Shown: in pieces, positions 17,350 to 25,445 of the stretch | Layout: every line of letters begins with the position of its first letter | How positions within the stretch are numbered: the stretch's first letter is position 1 | Origin: Bacteroidota bacterium | Lineage (GTDB): Bacteria > Bacteroidota > Bacteroidia > Chitinophagales > Chitinophagaceae | Direction: 5' to 3' | Length of the DNA stretch: 37,156 nt | Assembly (NCBI GenBank): GCA_029558715.1 | Contig: JAKQEA010000128.1 | Span: forward strand, 1-37,156 | The notes under the pieces: model-generated | What the model was told of the DNA's origin: nothing | Database searches by the model: none | The model's input: only the letters and a program-made list of their open reading frames with translations | Made by a program: the position numbers and the translations under genes

Positions 17350-19539
17350 ATGTCACTTCGATTTAATGCAATTCACAATTTAGCAACCAAAACTGATGTA
17401 AAAGTTGACGGTTCTGCCAAAATAACAGGGATATTTGGCAGCAATGTTTTTACGCTGAAAACTGCCCGGGAATTCCTGAGTGATGAAGCTTACAAAAGTT
17501 TACAGTCCTCTATTAAAGCAGGCCATAAAATTGACCGTGCTGTTGCAAATCAAATAGCGAACGGTATCAGGGCCTGGGCTGAATCAAAAGGAGTAACACA
17601 CTTTACACACTGGTTTCAACCACTTACAGGTACGACCGCCGAAAAGCATGATTCATTTTTTACCTTAAAAAGTGATGGCACCCCAATAGAACAATTTGAG
17701 GGAGATGCACTTGTACAACAAGAGCCTGATGCATCTTCATTCCCCAGTGGAGGTCTGAGGGCAACTTTTGAAGCAAGAGGTTATACCGCATGGGACCCTT
17801 CCTCTCCTCCTTTTATTATGGAAATCGGGCAGGGTAAAACACTTTGTATTCCAACCATATTTGTATCATATACAGGTGAATCTCTTGATTATAAAGCTCC
17901 GCTGTTAAAAGCTCTTGACGCATTGAATAAGGCAGCTGTGGATGTATGTAATTATTTCGACAAGAACGTTACAAGAGTTACTGCTACCTTGGGATGGGAA
18001 CAGGAATACTTTGTGATAGATGAAGCATTATTCAATGCAAGACCTGATCTTGTAATGACTGGCAGAACAGTTTACGGACATACCTCTGCCAAAAATCAGC
18101 AACTGGAAGATCATTATTTCGGTTCTATTCCTGAAAGAGTGTATACCTACATGAGGGATTTTGAGAATGAGTCTTACAAATTAGGCATACCACTGCGTAC
18201 CAGACACAATGAGGTAGCGCCTGCTCAGTTTGAGTGTGCTCCTATTTTTGAAGAAGTAAGTGTGGCGGTTGATCATAACTCGCTTCTAATGGATGTAATG
18301 GACAGGGTAGCCCGCCGTCATAATCTCCGTGTATTGCTTCATGAAAAACCATTTGCAGGTATCAACGGAAGTGGTAAGCACAATAACTGGAGCATGGCTA
18401 CTGATACCGGAGTAAATCTTTTGGCACCCGGAAAGACACCGAAGACGAACCTGATGTTCCTCACATTCTTTGTAAACACAATCAAAGCTGTTCATGACTA
18501 TGCAGATATCCTGAGAGCATCAATAGCTTCGGCACCCAACGATCACCGCCTGGGTGCTAACGAAGCACCTCCTGCAATTATATCTGTATTTATCGGGCAA
18601 TATCTTTCTAAAGTATTACAGGATGTGAAAGAAAGAGTGTCTGATAAAATGGATGAAACTGATGAAAGCTTATTAAAAATAGACATCCATAAGAGCATTC
18701 CTGAGTTGCTGATGGATAATACAGATCGTAACCGTACTTCACCATTTGCCTTTACCGGTAATAAATTTGAGTTTCGTGCCGTTGGTTCTACTGCTAACTG
18801 TGCAAACCCGATGACAGTACTTAACACTATCATGGCAGCCACACTGAAAAAGTTCAAAAAAGAAGTGGATGCATTGATTGAAAAAGGTGAAAAGAAAGAA
18901 ATTGCTATCATGCATGTCATTCGCCAATATATTGTTGATAGTGAAAAAGTATTATTTGAGGGAGATGGGTATAGTGAAGCATGGGCGAAAGAGGCTGAAA
19001 AAAGAGGTCTGCCAAATGTAAAAACCACTCCACTTGCTTTAGACGCTATGGTAACCGAAAAAGCAAAACACCTGTTTGAAGAAAACAATATTTACAGCCA
19101 CCAGGAACTGGAAGCGAGACATGAAATAGAACTGGAAAAGTATATCAAGAAAGTTCAGATCGAGAGCCGTATTATGGGAGAACTGGCAACCAGTCATATA
19201 TTACCTGTTGCAATACGATATCAAAATTTATTATCAAATAATATTCGTGGTCTGAAAGAAGCTGGTATACCCGAAACCGGCTTTGCCAACCAAAAACAGA
19301 TACTTGAAAAGATATCCGAACATATCAATAAAACAAGTGACCTGGTAGAAAAAATGATAGAAGCCAGGAAAGTTTGCAACAACATGGATAATACAAGGAC
19401 AAAAGCTATTGCTTATCAAAGCCAGGTAAAAGATACCTTCTTTGATGCAATCAGGTATCATGTAGACAAACTCGAAATATTAGTAGATGACAGGGAGTGG
19501 TATTTACCAAAGTACCGTGAGATGCTTTTCCTGAGATAA
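17350..19539 (+). CDS. glnN: Glutamine synthetase type III
   Basis: GSIII makes glutamine from glutamate, ammonia and ATP in the cytoplasm and is the typical glutamine synthetase of Bacteroidota. From the ATG at 17350 the product is 729 residues, the usual GSIII length and much longer than GSI. Motifs include FPSGGLRATFEARGYTAWD near residue 132, GWEQEYFVID (metal-binding Glu pair), RTRHNEVAPAQFE, GINGSGKHNNWS and NRTSPFAFTGNKFEFRAVGS. The C-terminal extension typical of the class is present. A TTG in frame at 17326 would add eight residues; the ATG matches the usual MSLRF N-terminus. It is monocistronic, with a terminator hairpin directly downstream. The 129 bases upstream hold no exact -7 motif. 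Confidence 0.97.
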   Translation: MSLRFNAIHNLATKTDVKVDGSAKITGIFGSNVFTLKTAREFLSDEAYKSLQSSIKAGHKIDRAVANQIANGIRAWAESKGVTHFTHWFQPLTGTTAEKHDSFFTLKSDGTPIEQFEGDALVQQEPDASSFPSGGLRATFEARGYTAWDPSSPPFIMEIGQGKTLCIPTIFVSYTGESLDYKAPLLKALDALNKAAVDVCNYFDKNVTRVTATLGWEQEYFVIDEALFNARPDLVMTGRTVYGHTSAKNQQLEDHYFGSIPERVYTYMRDFENESYKLGIPLRTRHNEVAPAQFECAPIFEEVSVAVDHNSLLMDVMDRVARRHNLRVLLHEKPFAGINGSGKHNNWSMATDTGVNLLAPGKTPKTNLMFLTFFVNTIKAVHDYADILRASIASAPNDHRLGANEAPPAIISVFIGQYLSKVLQDVKERVSDKMDETDESLLKIDIHKSIPELLMDNTDRNRTSPFAFTGNKFEFRAVGSTANCANPMTVLNTIMAATLKKFKKEVDALIEKGEKKEIAIMHVIRQYIVDSEKVLFEGDGYSEAWAKEAEKRGLPNVKTTPLALDAMVTEKAKHLFEENNIYSHQELEARHEIELEKYIKKVQIESRIMGELATSHILPVAIRYQNLLSNNIRGLKEAGIPETGFANQKQILEKISEHINKTSDLVEKMIEARKVCNNMDNTRTKAIAYQSQVKDTFFDAIRYHVDKLEILVDDREWYLPKYREMLFLR

Positions 19540-19560
19540 TAAAACCCATATATGTAAAAT

Positions 19561-19590
19561 AACCCCCGGATCACCGGGGTTTATTTTTAT
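19561..19590 (+). terminator. Intrinsic terminator of glnN
   Basis: An inverted repeat (AACCCC at 19561-19566 with GGGGTT at 19576-19581, extended by two more pairs around one bulged C) is followed by a T-rich stretch on the plus strand. It sits between the convergent glnN and dipeptidase genes. Confidence 0.7.
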
Positions 19591-20780
19591 TTAAAATTTG
19601 CCTTCATCACCCGAAGAACATTATTACCCAATATTTTTTTAATAGAGCGGTTAGAATATCCTCTTCTCATCAACTCTTCTGTAATCTTTGGATAAGTAGA
19701 AACATCTTCCAGCCCGACAGGAACAGAACTTACACCATCATAGTCAGAGCCAATTCCTACATAACTATCACCAACAAGTTTAACTATATAATCTATATGA
19801 TCAACCAGTTGGGCCAAAGATGGCCTGATGGCATTCATAGAAGAATCATAAAAATGAGCCCATTTCTTCTTCATAATAATTGAATCACCTTTGCTCTCAT
19901 TCAGTAATATCCTTTGTACAGAATCCTTAACAACGTTATTGAGAAAAGACTGGCGCTGATCATACTCCTTACTGATAAAACCGGAATAAAAATTTATACA
20001 AATAACTCCTCCATTTTTTGCTACCGCTTTTATCTGCTCATCCTTTACGTTTCGAAAGACAGGGCAAATACTCCATACAGAACTATGGGAAAGTAAAACC
20101 GGTTTCTTCGTTTCGGCTATCGCATCATAAAATGTTTGCTCCCCGGCATGAGAAAGATCTACAATAATCCCCAACTCATTCATCCGGCGCACAATTTGTT
20201 TTCCAAACTCCGTCAATCCCTTTTGTTTTAGCTTATCAGGGTTAAGCGTTTCATCCATAGCACTCGAAGCCCAGCCAGTGCTATTATTCCAGGTAAGAGT
20301 CAGGTATTTCATTCCTTTAGAATATAAACTGTCAAGTTTGGCCATATCTTCCTCTATCATGTGACCACCTTCAACTCCTATTAGTGAGACCAACTTGCCT
20401 TTATGAGCCCTTTTTTTTACTTCCCTGTAAGTAGTTGCAAAAGTCATCTTATCAGGGTTACGAAGAATAATGTGGTGAAGAGAGTCTATCTCCTCGACAG
20501 CATCTTTATAAAACCCTTCTTTATTTCTTGAAGTTTTATCTGTCCAGATAGAAAAAAACTGTACATCAAGTCCGCCTTTCTTCCACCTGTATAAATCACT
20601 ATGCCCCACTGTAAGTTTTGAAGCGATATCTTTCCCCTCCAGTGTTAAAGAAGATAGGCAGTCATTATGAGTATCCACCAGTATTGCGTTTTCATGCAGT
20701 TTTTTGAAGGATTGTGATTGCGCACCAAACACCCCAAGAAAAAATAATATACAAAAACTGCTTATCCTGTTCATTTTCAT
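19587..20780 (-). CDS. Membrane dipeptidase (peptidase family M19), exported
   Basis: Renal-dipeptidase-like zinc enzyme that hydrolyses dipeptides, in bacteria often with D-residues. From the ATG at 20780 the product is 397 residues with a signal peptide (MKMNRI, hydrophobic core, FGAQSQ end), so it acts in the periplasm. Zinc ligands are visible: VDTHNDCLS (His and Asp), the bridging Glu in IGVEGGHMIEE, LSHSSVWS and VDLSHAGEQ (two His), and the closing Asp in VGIGSDYDG. All expected ligands are present. The frame is open to an ATG four codons further upstream (20792); I prefer the inner start because it gives a regular signal peptide. It stands alone, divergent from the gene at 21012. Confidence 0.94.
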   Translation of the reverse strand: MKMNRISSFCILFFLGVFGAQSQSFKKLHENAILVDTHNDCLSSLTLEGKDIASKLTVGHSDLYRWKKGGLDVQFFSIWTDKTSRNKEGFYKDAVEEIDSLHHIILRNPDKMTFATTYREVKKRAHKGKLVSLIGVEGGHMIEEDMAKLDSLYSKGMKYLTLTWNNSTGWASSAMDETLNPDKLKQKGLTEFGKQIVRRMNELGIIVDLSHAGEQTFYDAIAETKKPVLLSHSSVWSICPVFRNVKDEQIKAVAKNGGVICINFYSGFISKEYDQRQSFLNNVVKDSVQRILLNESKGDSIIMKKKWAHFYDSSMNAIRPSLAQLVDHIDYIVKLVGDSYVGIGSDYDGVSSVPVGLEDVSTYPKITEELMRRGYSNRSIKKILGNNVLRVMKANFK

Positions 20781-20965
20781 CGTTAAATACATTTAAATTC
20801 AGGTTAGTACTGAATAATGACCTTTTTACATATTCTCTAAAGTACAAAGAAACAAACTGTTGACCCCAGAGACTAACGCCCTGCCTTTTATTAAATTTAG
20901 CAAAAGTTCTTATCTTACACCATAATCCTGCTACAACCTTTGTAATTAACCCGGCGTCTGTAAAT

Positions 20966-20985
20966 CCCGGTCAATACAAACCGGG
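20966..20985 (+). promoter_or_regulatory. Inverted repeat upstream of the 21012 gene
   Basis: CCCGGT (20966-20971) and ACCGGG (20980-20985) form a perfect 6-bp inverted repeat with an 8-base loop, 26 bases before the start of the secreted beta-propeller-like gene. There is no T-run, so it is not a terminator; it could be an operator or an mRNA hairpin. The rest of the 219-base intergenic region shows no gene. Confidence 0.3.
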
Positions 20986-21011
20986 AGTATAGTGATAAAA
21001 ATTCATTAGGT

Positions 21012-21929
21012 ATGCTGAAAAAAGGTTTTCTGATTGCAAGTGTATTCTGTGTAATTAATACCGTTGCCCAACCTCCTCAACTATTCATGTATGGGATTAA
21101 CAATGTTCCTTTACCCGCAGAACTTGATAAACAAGTTTGCATTTCCGGCATGAAGCATCTGAATGGTAAATTATATATGGCATCAGAAAGATGCCCAATA
21201 GTATTTGTTTTTGACCCCGAAACAAAAAATGTCAGCAACAGTATTTCTTTAAAAGTGCCACAAAATTTTGAGATGGAAGGGATGACCTCCTATAAAGAGG
21301 ATCTGTACCTGGTATCAGAGAATATTGCTGCCCTTTATGCCGTGAATCCAAAAAGCGGTGAGTTAAAACAAGTGCAAACTTCAATTCCTCTGCCCGCCAA
21401 ATCAAAAAGTGGAGATGGAATGGAAGGTGTTGCTGCTAATGAAAAACATAAAAAGTTCTACCTGCTTCGGGAAAGAAATGAGGACATGACCGTATCTCAG
21501 ATATACACTTTTAGTATTGAGGTAACTCCTGACAGTTCATCTATTATGCTGAAATACGAATCTGTGATCGAATTGCCTTTAGAAAACCCACAATGGAGAT
21601 ACTCTGATATTTGTGTGGATAGCGAGAACGGAAAACTAATCTGCCTTAAATCTTTCTCAAAAGGTAAGCTTAGAAAACAATTTATTGAATCAATAGATAT
21701 TGATAGTACAGGCAGCTTATCTTTCGCCTCGTTAAAAAATATCCCTGTTGAAAATTTTTCAGAAACTTCAAACCAATTTAAAGACCAGGATTATAGCATG
21801 AATCTTGAGGGAATTACGGTAGATAGCAACGGTACTATATACATAATCAGCGATAATACATCAGGCAAAGCCCTTTGCGATCAACCTGCAAAAGAAAAAA
21901 CCATATTACTCGAATTACGTAAGAAATAG
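21012..21929 (+). CDS. Secreted beta-propeller-like protein (SdiA-regulated / phytase-esterase-like)
   Basis: A 305-residue exported protein with a signal peptide at about residues 1-19 (ending TVAQ). The body has recurring strand phrases of a beta propeller with a shared M-x-G motif: FEMEGMTSYKEDLYLVSE, GDGMEGVAANEKHKKFYLLRE and YSMNLEGITVDSNGTIYIISDN. Repeats of EG[MIV] followed by a strand of type LYLVSE are characteristic of the SdiA-regulated (YjiK) and esterase-like phytase families, which are otherwise uncharacterised. I assign the fold with moderate confidence and no reaction. Four Cys occur, two in the first blade. The Pr6Pr gene follows 94 bases on, on the same strand. Confidence 0.75.
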   Translation: MLKKGFLIASVFCVINTVAQPPQLFMYGINNVPLPAELDKQVCISGMKHLNGKLYMASERCPIVFVFDPETKNVSNSISLKVPQNFEMEGMTSYKEDLYLVSENIAALYAVNPKSGELKQVQTSIPLPAKSKSGDGMEGVAANEKHKKFYLLRERNEDMTVSQIYTFSIEVTPDSSSIMLKYESVIELPLENPQWRYSDICVDSENGKLICLKSFSKGKLRKQFIESIDIDSTGSLSFASLKNIPVENFSETSNQFKDQDYSMNLEGITVDSNGTIYIISDNTSGKALCDQPAKEKTILLELRKK

Positions 21930-22023
21930 AGGCTTTGTTTATTTGCTCCACGCAAGTTATTTTTAACACTGAGTCTTATTCAATTACCAGGATAAACAGA
22001 GAACCCCGATCAAAATGTAATTC

Positions 22024-22662
22024 ATGAGAATACTAATGGCTTTCATTGCTGTTCTTGGCTGGTTTTCCCTCGGTCTTCAACTTTACATCCTTATCAGCAA
22101 TGCTCCTGAAAACGGTCTGACAATCCAGGAAGCAGTTTTTAATTTTTTCAGTTATTTTACTATACTTACCAATTTATTAGTAGCAGCAAGTCTTTCTATA
22201 CAATTAATAAGCCCCCTGTCTTCAACCGGATTATTCTTCTCAAAACCAGCTATAAGAACGGCTATCGCAGTATATATTGTTATTGTCGGCATTGTTTATA
22301 GTGTGACTCTTAGGCATATATGGAATCCCAAAGGATTACAAATGGTAGCAGACAGGTTATTGCATGATGCCATTCCTTTGCTTTATTTTATTTTCTGGAT
22401 CTTTTACACCCCCCGTAAAGTCTTACAGTACCGAAATGCGATACACTGGCTTATTTACCCTTTAATATACCTTGTGTTTGCACTTATTAAAGGGCTGACA
22501 ACCAAATGGTATGCATACCCATTTATCAATATCTCAGAACTGGGAGCTGGCAAAGTAACAATCAACTGCCTGTTTGTAGCGGTAGCTTTTTTAATAATCA
22601 GTTTTTTATTCATACTAATCAACCGGTCTTTAAAAAAAGATCTAACGGCTGACTCCATATAG
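22024..22662 (+). CDS. Pr6Pr family membrane protein
   Basis: A 212-residue integral membrane protein with six hydrophobic segments (about residues 5-24, 36-60, 76-98, 110-128, 138-155, 178-200). The pattern FFSYFTILTNLLV in segment two, TLRHIW near residue 99, LLHDAIPLLYFIFWI in segment four and the WLIYPLIYLVFALIKG block match the Pr6Pr family (FAR-17a/AIG1-related), found in many bacteria without a known role. Its members resemble the eukaryotic lipid hydrolases AIG1/ADTRP, so a lipid-related activity is an inference. It lies between two secreted-protein genes on the same strand with gaps of 94 and 61 bases. Confidence 0.88.
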   Translation: MRILMAFIAVLGWFSLGLQLYILISNAPENGLTIQEAVFNFFSYFTILTNLLVAASLSIQLISPLSSTGLFFSKPAIRTAIAVYIVIVGIVYSVTLRHIWNPKGLQMVADRLLHDAIPLLYFIFWIFYTPRKVLQYRNAIHWLIYPLIYLVFALIKGLTTKWYAYPFINISELGAGKVTINCLFVAVAFLIISFLFILINRSLKKDLTADSI

Positions 22663-22723
22663 TTTTGTTAAGAAGTGAGACAAAACAACTATTTGGCCTG
22701 AATTTTCGACTTTTGTAGTACTA

Positions 22724-23128
22724 ATGAGAAGAAATTTACTACTACTTACATTTTTGCTGATAGTTTCGGGAATAAAAGCCCAGAAAGTAGATAGCATTTA
22801 TTTCCATCTTTATACAGATAGTTTAAAAAAAGGACAACACAATTATATCAATGTTGATGGTAAGTTGTCAAATGGACGCTGGCTTCCGCTTACAGCAAAA
22901 GAGATCAAATTCTCTTGCTCCTCTGCAATGTTCCAGGGCAATGAGCTGATCATACCTGCAGACTTTAAAGAAGAAAAAGTGACAGTAAAAGCTGTATTGA
23001 AAGCAAACCCTTCCATTGTCATAGAAAGAACTATTTGGATAAAGACAAAACCCGATGGGGAATTGCCCAGTATTGAAGAAGTAATGAAACCTGCTGAGCC
23101 TAAAACAAAAACCAAAAAAAGGCAATAA
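22724..23128 (+). CDS. Small secreted protein, probably Ig-like fold, unknown function
   Basis: I do not recognise a family. The 134-residue product has a signal peptide (residues 1-19, VSGIKAQ), then a roughly 95-residue stretch of predicted beta strands with the phrase VDGKLSNGRWLPLTAKEI followed by a strand order seen in bacterial Ig-like (Big-type) domains, and a short Lys/Pro-rich C-terminal tail. Probably periplasmic. A near -7 motif (GACTTTTG, first base off) lies nine bases upstream of the ATG. Downstream is a hairpin shared with the convergent transaldolase gene. Confidence 0.72.
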   Translation: MRRNLLLLTFLLIVSGIKAQKVDSIYFHLYTDSLKKGQHNYINVDGKLSNGRWLPLTAKEIKFSCSSAMFQGNELIIPADFKEEKVTVKAVLKANPSIVIERTIWIKTKPDGELPSIEEVMKPAEPKTKTKKRQ

Positions 23129-23155
23129 AAAATCCCTGGCCTTGACCCGGGATTT
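23126..23155 (-). terminator. Intrinsic terminator of the transaldolase gene
   Basis: AAATCCC (23130-23136) pairs with GGGATTT (23149-23155), extended by two more pairs past one mismatch. Read on the minus strand the stem is followed by six Ts, so it mainly ends the transaldolase gene; it may also stop the convergent small secreted gene. Confidence 0.6.
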
Positions 23156-23182
23156 CTTCTATATCAGAAACTATTCTTTTTA

Positions 23183-23836
23183 TTATGCAGTTTTCTTTGC
23201 ATCCTCAAGAAACTTTGCTAATCCAATATCAGTGAGCGGATGTTTTAACAAACCGAGTATTGAATCAAGCGGACAGGTACAAACATCTGCACCGGCTTCT
23301 GCACATCGTACAATATGAAGTGCATTACGTATAGACGCTGCCAGTATCTCTGTTTTAAAACCCTGGACAGAATATATGTGTGATATCTGAGAAATTAATT
23401 CTATTCCATCCCAGTTACTGTCGTCTATACGACCAATGAACGGAGAAAGGTATGTTGCACCCGCCTTAGCAGCTAATATGGCTTGTCCAGCAGAAAAAAC
23501 CAACGTACAGTTTGTTCTGATACCATTATCTGTAAACCACTTAATAGCTTTTATACCATCCTTTATCATCGGTACTTTAACGACAATATTAGGGTGAATA
23601 GCTGCCAGTTTTTTACCTTCTTCCACAATGGCGCTAAACTCTGTACTTATAACTTCTGCACTGATATCGCCATCCACCATTTCGCAAATTGTTTTATAGT
23701 GGTTCATCACTGCTGCTTCGCCTTTAATGCCTTCTTTAGCCATTAGCGAAGGATTAGTGGTGACACCATCAAGGATACCTAACTCATTAGCTTCCTTTAT
23801 CTGGGCGAGGTTGGCTGTGTCAATAAAAAATTTCAT
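23183..23836 (-). CDS. fsa: Short transaldolase / fructose-6-phosphate aldolase family
   Basis: A 217-residue class I aldolase of the short transaldolase (TalC/Fsa) type, acting in the non-oxidative pentose phosphate pathway or as a fructose-6-phosphate aldolase. The Schiff-base lysine is Lys87 in NIVVKVPM; Asp6 in FIDTANL and the loop DGVTTNPSLMAKEG (residues 23-36) also match. Whether it acts as a transaldolase or an aldolase cannot be decided by eye; most bacterial short forms of this sequence type are transaldolases. It is monocistronic, with a terminator 28 bases beyond its stop and 94 bases between its start and the SRP RNA gene. Confidence 0.93.
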   Translation of the reverse strand: MKFFIDTANLAQIKEANELGILDGVTTNPSLMAKEGIKGEAAVMNHYKTICEMVDGDISAEVISTEFSAIVEEGKKLAAIHPNIVVKVPMIKDGIKAIKWFTDNGIRTNCTLVFSAGQAILAAKAGATYLSPFIGRIDDSNWDGIELISQISHIYSVQGFKTEILAASIRNALHIVRCAEAGADVCTCPLDSILGLLKHPLTDIGLAKFLEDAKKTA

Positions 23837-23898
23837 AATAGCTATTCGTCCGGATGGACATGATTTTTGAATGTTTGCAGATTCCTGAAGATTTTTAT

Positions 23899-23921
23899 TC
23901 CCCCTTCAGGGGGCTAGGGGG
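23899..23921. repeat. C5/G5 palindromic element beside the SRP RNA gene
   Basis: CCCCC TTCA GGGGG forms a 5-bp stem with a 4-base loop at 23900-23913, followed by CTA and a second GGGGG at 23917-23921. C-run/G-run elements of this shape occur as dispersed intergenic (REP-like) repeats in Bacteroidota genomes. No second copy is present in the window. Confidence 0.5.
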
Positions 23922-23930
23922 TAAAAAAAT

Positions 23931-24024
23931 GGCAGGCTGATTACATCGCACCGCTCAACCACCTACTCTTGCTGCCTTCCGGCCCTGGGAGGGTTCAGCA
24001 GGAGCTGGTCGTGTAAGACCTGCC
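23931..24024 (-). ncRNA. ffs: Signal recognition particle RNA (short bacterial 4.5S type)
   Basis: Read on the minus strand the region holds the universal SRP apical core: AGGGCCGGAAGGCAGCA (around 23971-23987), with the GGAA tetraloop and the conserved asymmetric internal loop that bind Ffh. The ends pair: GGCAGG (24024-24019) with CCTGCC (23936-23931) and TTACA with TGTAA inside it, making a single long hairpin of about 94 nt with no Alu domain. The closing helix is followed by AT and a run of seven Ts, which should terminate transcription. An exact -7 motif ends five bases before the predicted 5-prime end. The RNA guides FtsY/Ffh-dependent membrane targeting. Confidence 0.93.
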
Positions 24025-24028
24025 GCCG

Positions 24029-24036
24029 CAAAGATA
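24029..24036 (-). promoter_or_regulatory. Bacteroidota -7 promoter motif for SRP RNA
   Basis: TATCTTTG on the minus strand exactly matches TAnnTTTG. Only five bases separate it from the first base of the SRP RNA closing helix, so this site calibrates how far the transcription start lies from the motif in this genome. Confidence 0.6.
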
Positions 24037-24078
24037 AGGGAGCAACGTTTAATGCAGGTCATGAAATTAGAAAAACTA

Positions 24079-25359
24079 TTAACGCTGAAAGGAAGAATTT
24101 ATACTGGTATAGCCTATCAGTTCATCTGCCCTTGCACCAAATGACCTGAAGTAAACCAATATTGTGTAGCTGTTCTCAGTTCCCCAATAATTGCCTTCTG
24201 TATTTTCCAGGGAAAGTGTGATATCTCTTTGTTTTTTATCTGCAAGAGTTATATATGAATAGTTGTAAAATCCCTGCTTTAAAAAAAGGGCTTTTTCATA
24301 CATTCCTTTCTCTTCATTAAAAATCATCCTGGAATTATCATCCTGTACATAATTAGTAAGCTCGCCAAATAAATAAACACTCCGTCCCTCATAAGGTCTT
24401 CTGCCAGCAGGGGCAAAGGTAAAATGCACCCATGCGTATTCACTTTGCCAGTAGGGATTTGCATTATCGGTATTCTCAATTGTATATATTCCATTTAAAT
24501 CCCGGTAATAAACATATAATTGCTGCCGGCGTTCTATATCCGGGTTAACATATATATCTGTACGATTACTGGAGTCACTATCAATAATCTTCAATACCCT
24601 GTCACTACGCAGGCGCAGGCTGCGAAGATCTATCCATCGCCATTCCTTTCCTGCTGCAAATGTGGTATTTTCCTCATCACTGTATTCATAATAATTGCCG
24701 CGAAAAACAGTAGGCCTGTCTATCAATGAAGCTGTTGACCAGATATTGTTTTGTAATACGACGACTTTCAGATCCTGAGGTGAAAAAGTATTGATCTGAC
24801 CAGCAGCTGTACTTATTGAAGCCTGTACCCGCTGGTGTGTTTGAAAAAAACTGCCATTAAATGGCTGCAAAACCTGGCCTGATACTGATGCCTTTTTGTT
24901 AACCACCAAAAACCGCTTGGTGAACACAAGTTTTGAAGTGTCATCGTTTAAAAAAACTTTCAAGAGATAATTACCGCCACGGGTTGGTGCAGAATTTCTT
25001 TCTGGCAAAATGGCCTGGTAATGCGTGTAGCGGGTTTGTACAATAGAAGAGGTACGATATGTGCCGATCCGGTTACTTTGAAACCCCCGGATATAATCAA
25101 AGGTCTGAATGTTGGCGGGAGTCCAGTCTGCATTACACAGTTGAAAGCTGTAGTAGTAATACTTCACATCACCATCCATATCATCAAAATGCAGCTCCAG
25201 TTGTTCATTATTGTTAAGGGTAATTACGGGGTAACCATAAATGTCTCCATATTTAAATAGTTTCACCGTCTGGATATTTGCCCGGTAGACATGATCAGGC
25301 ATTTGCGATTTTAGGCATAGGGGGACCAGCAACAGCAACAAACTCAGGCTTTTCATCAT
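24079..25359 (-). CDS. Type IX secretion system plug protein (DUF5103)
   Basis: DUF5103 proteins plug the extracellular-to-periplasmic side of the giant SprA translocon of the type IX secretion system, so this gene implies the genome encodes T9SS. The 426-residue product has a signal peptide (about residues 1-18). Family landmarks include the opening YRANIQTVKLFKYGD, the tyrosine run YYYSFQLCNADWTPANIQ, FDYIRGFQSNRIGTY and AWVHFTFAPA with VYLFGELTNY near the end. Its final 60 residues are typical beta-sandwich strands. No other T9SS genes (sprA, porV, gldKLMN) are in the window. It lies 54 bases past the SRP RNA region and is divergent from the FtsX-like gene by 86 bases. Confidence 0.93.
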   Translation of the reverse strand: MMKSLSLLLLLVPLCLKSQMPDHVYRANIQTVKLFKYGDIYGYPVITLNNNEQLELHFDDMDGDVKYYYYSFQLCNADWTPANIQTFDYIRGFQSNRIGTYRTSSIVQTRYTHYQAILPERNSAPTRGGNYLLKVFLNDDTSKLVFTKRFLVVNKKASVSGQVLQPFNGSFFQTHQRVQASISTAAGQINTFSPQDLKVVVLQNNIWSTASLIDRPTVFRGNYYEYSDEENTTFAAGKEWRWIDLRSLRLRSDRVLKIIDSDSSNRTDIYVNPDIERRQQLYVYYRDLNGIYTIENTDNANPYWQSEYAWVHFTFAPAGRRPYEGRSVYLFGELTNYVQDDNSRMIFNEEKGMYEKALFLKQGFYNYSYITLADKKQRDITLSLENTEGNYWGTENSYTILVYFRSFGARADELIGYTSINSSFQR

Positions 25360-25417
25360 CGGTTTATTATGAGTGAAAATATTAGCTGAAAATAAGATAA
25401 AATCTTGTCAACCACCT

Positions 25418-25425
25418 TATTTTTG
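25418..25425 (+). promoter_or_regulatory. Bacteroidota -7 promoter motif for the FtsX-like gene
   Basis: TATTTTTG exactly matches TAnnTTTG, 20 bases upstream of the TTG start at 25446, giving a leader of about 15 bases. Confidence 0.45.
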
Positions 25426-25445
25426 AAAAAGACAAATAATTCATT

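Noticed and set aside
18543-19088. Long reading frame antisense to glnN (181 codons)
   Set aside because: It lies wholly opposite a highly conserved enzyme, has a serine- and phenylalanine-rich composition typical of a shadow frame, and shows no promoter or domain.
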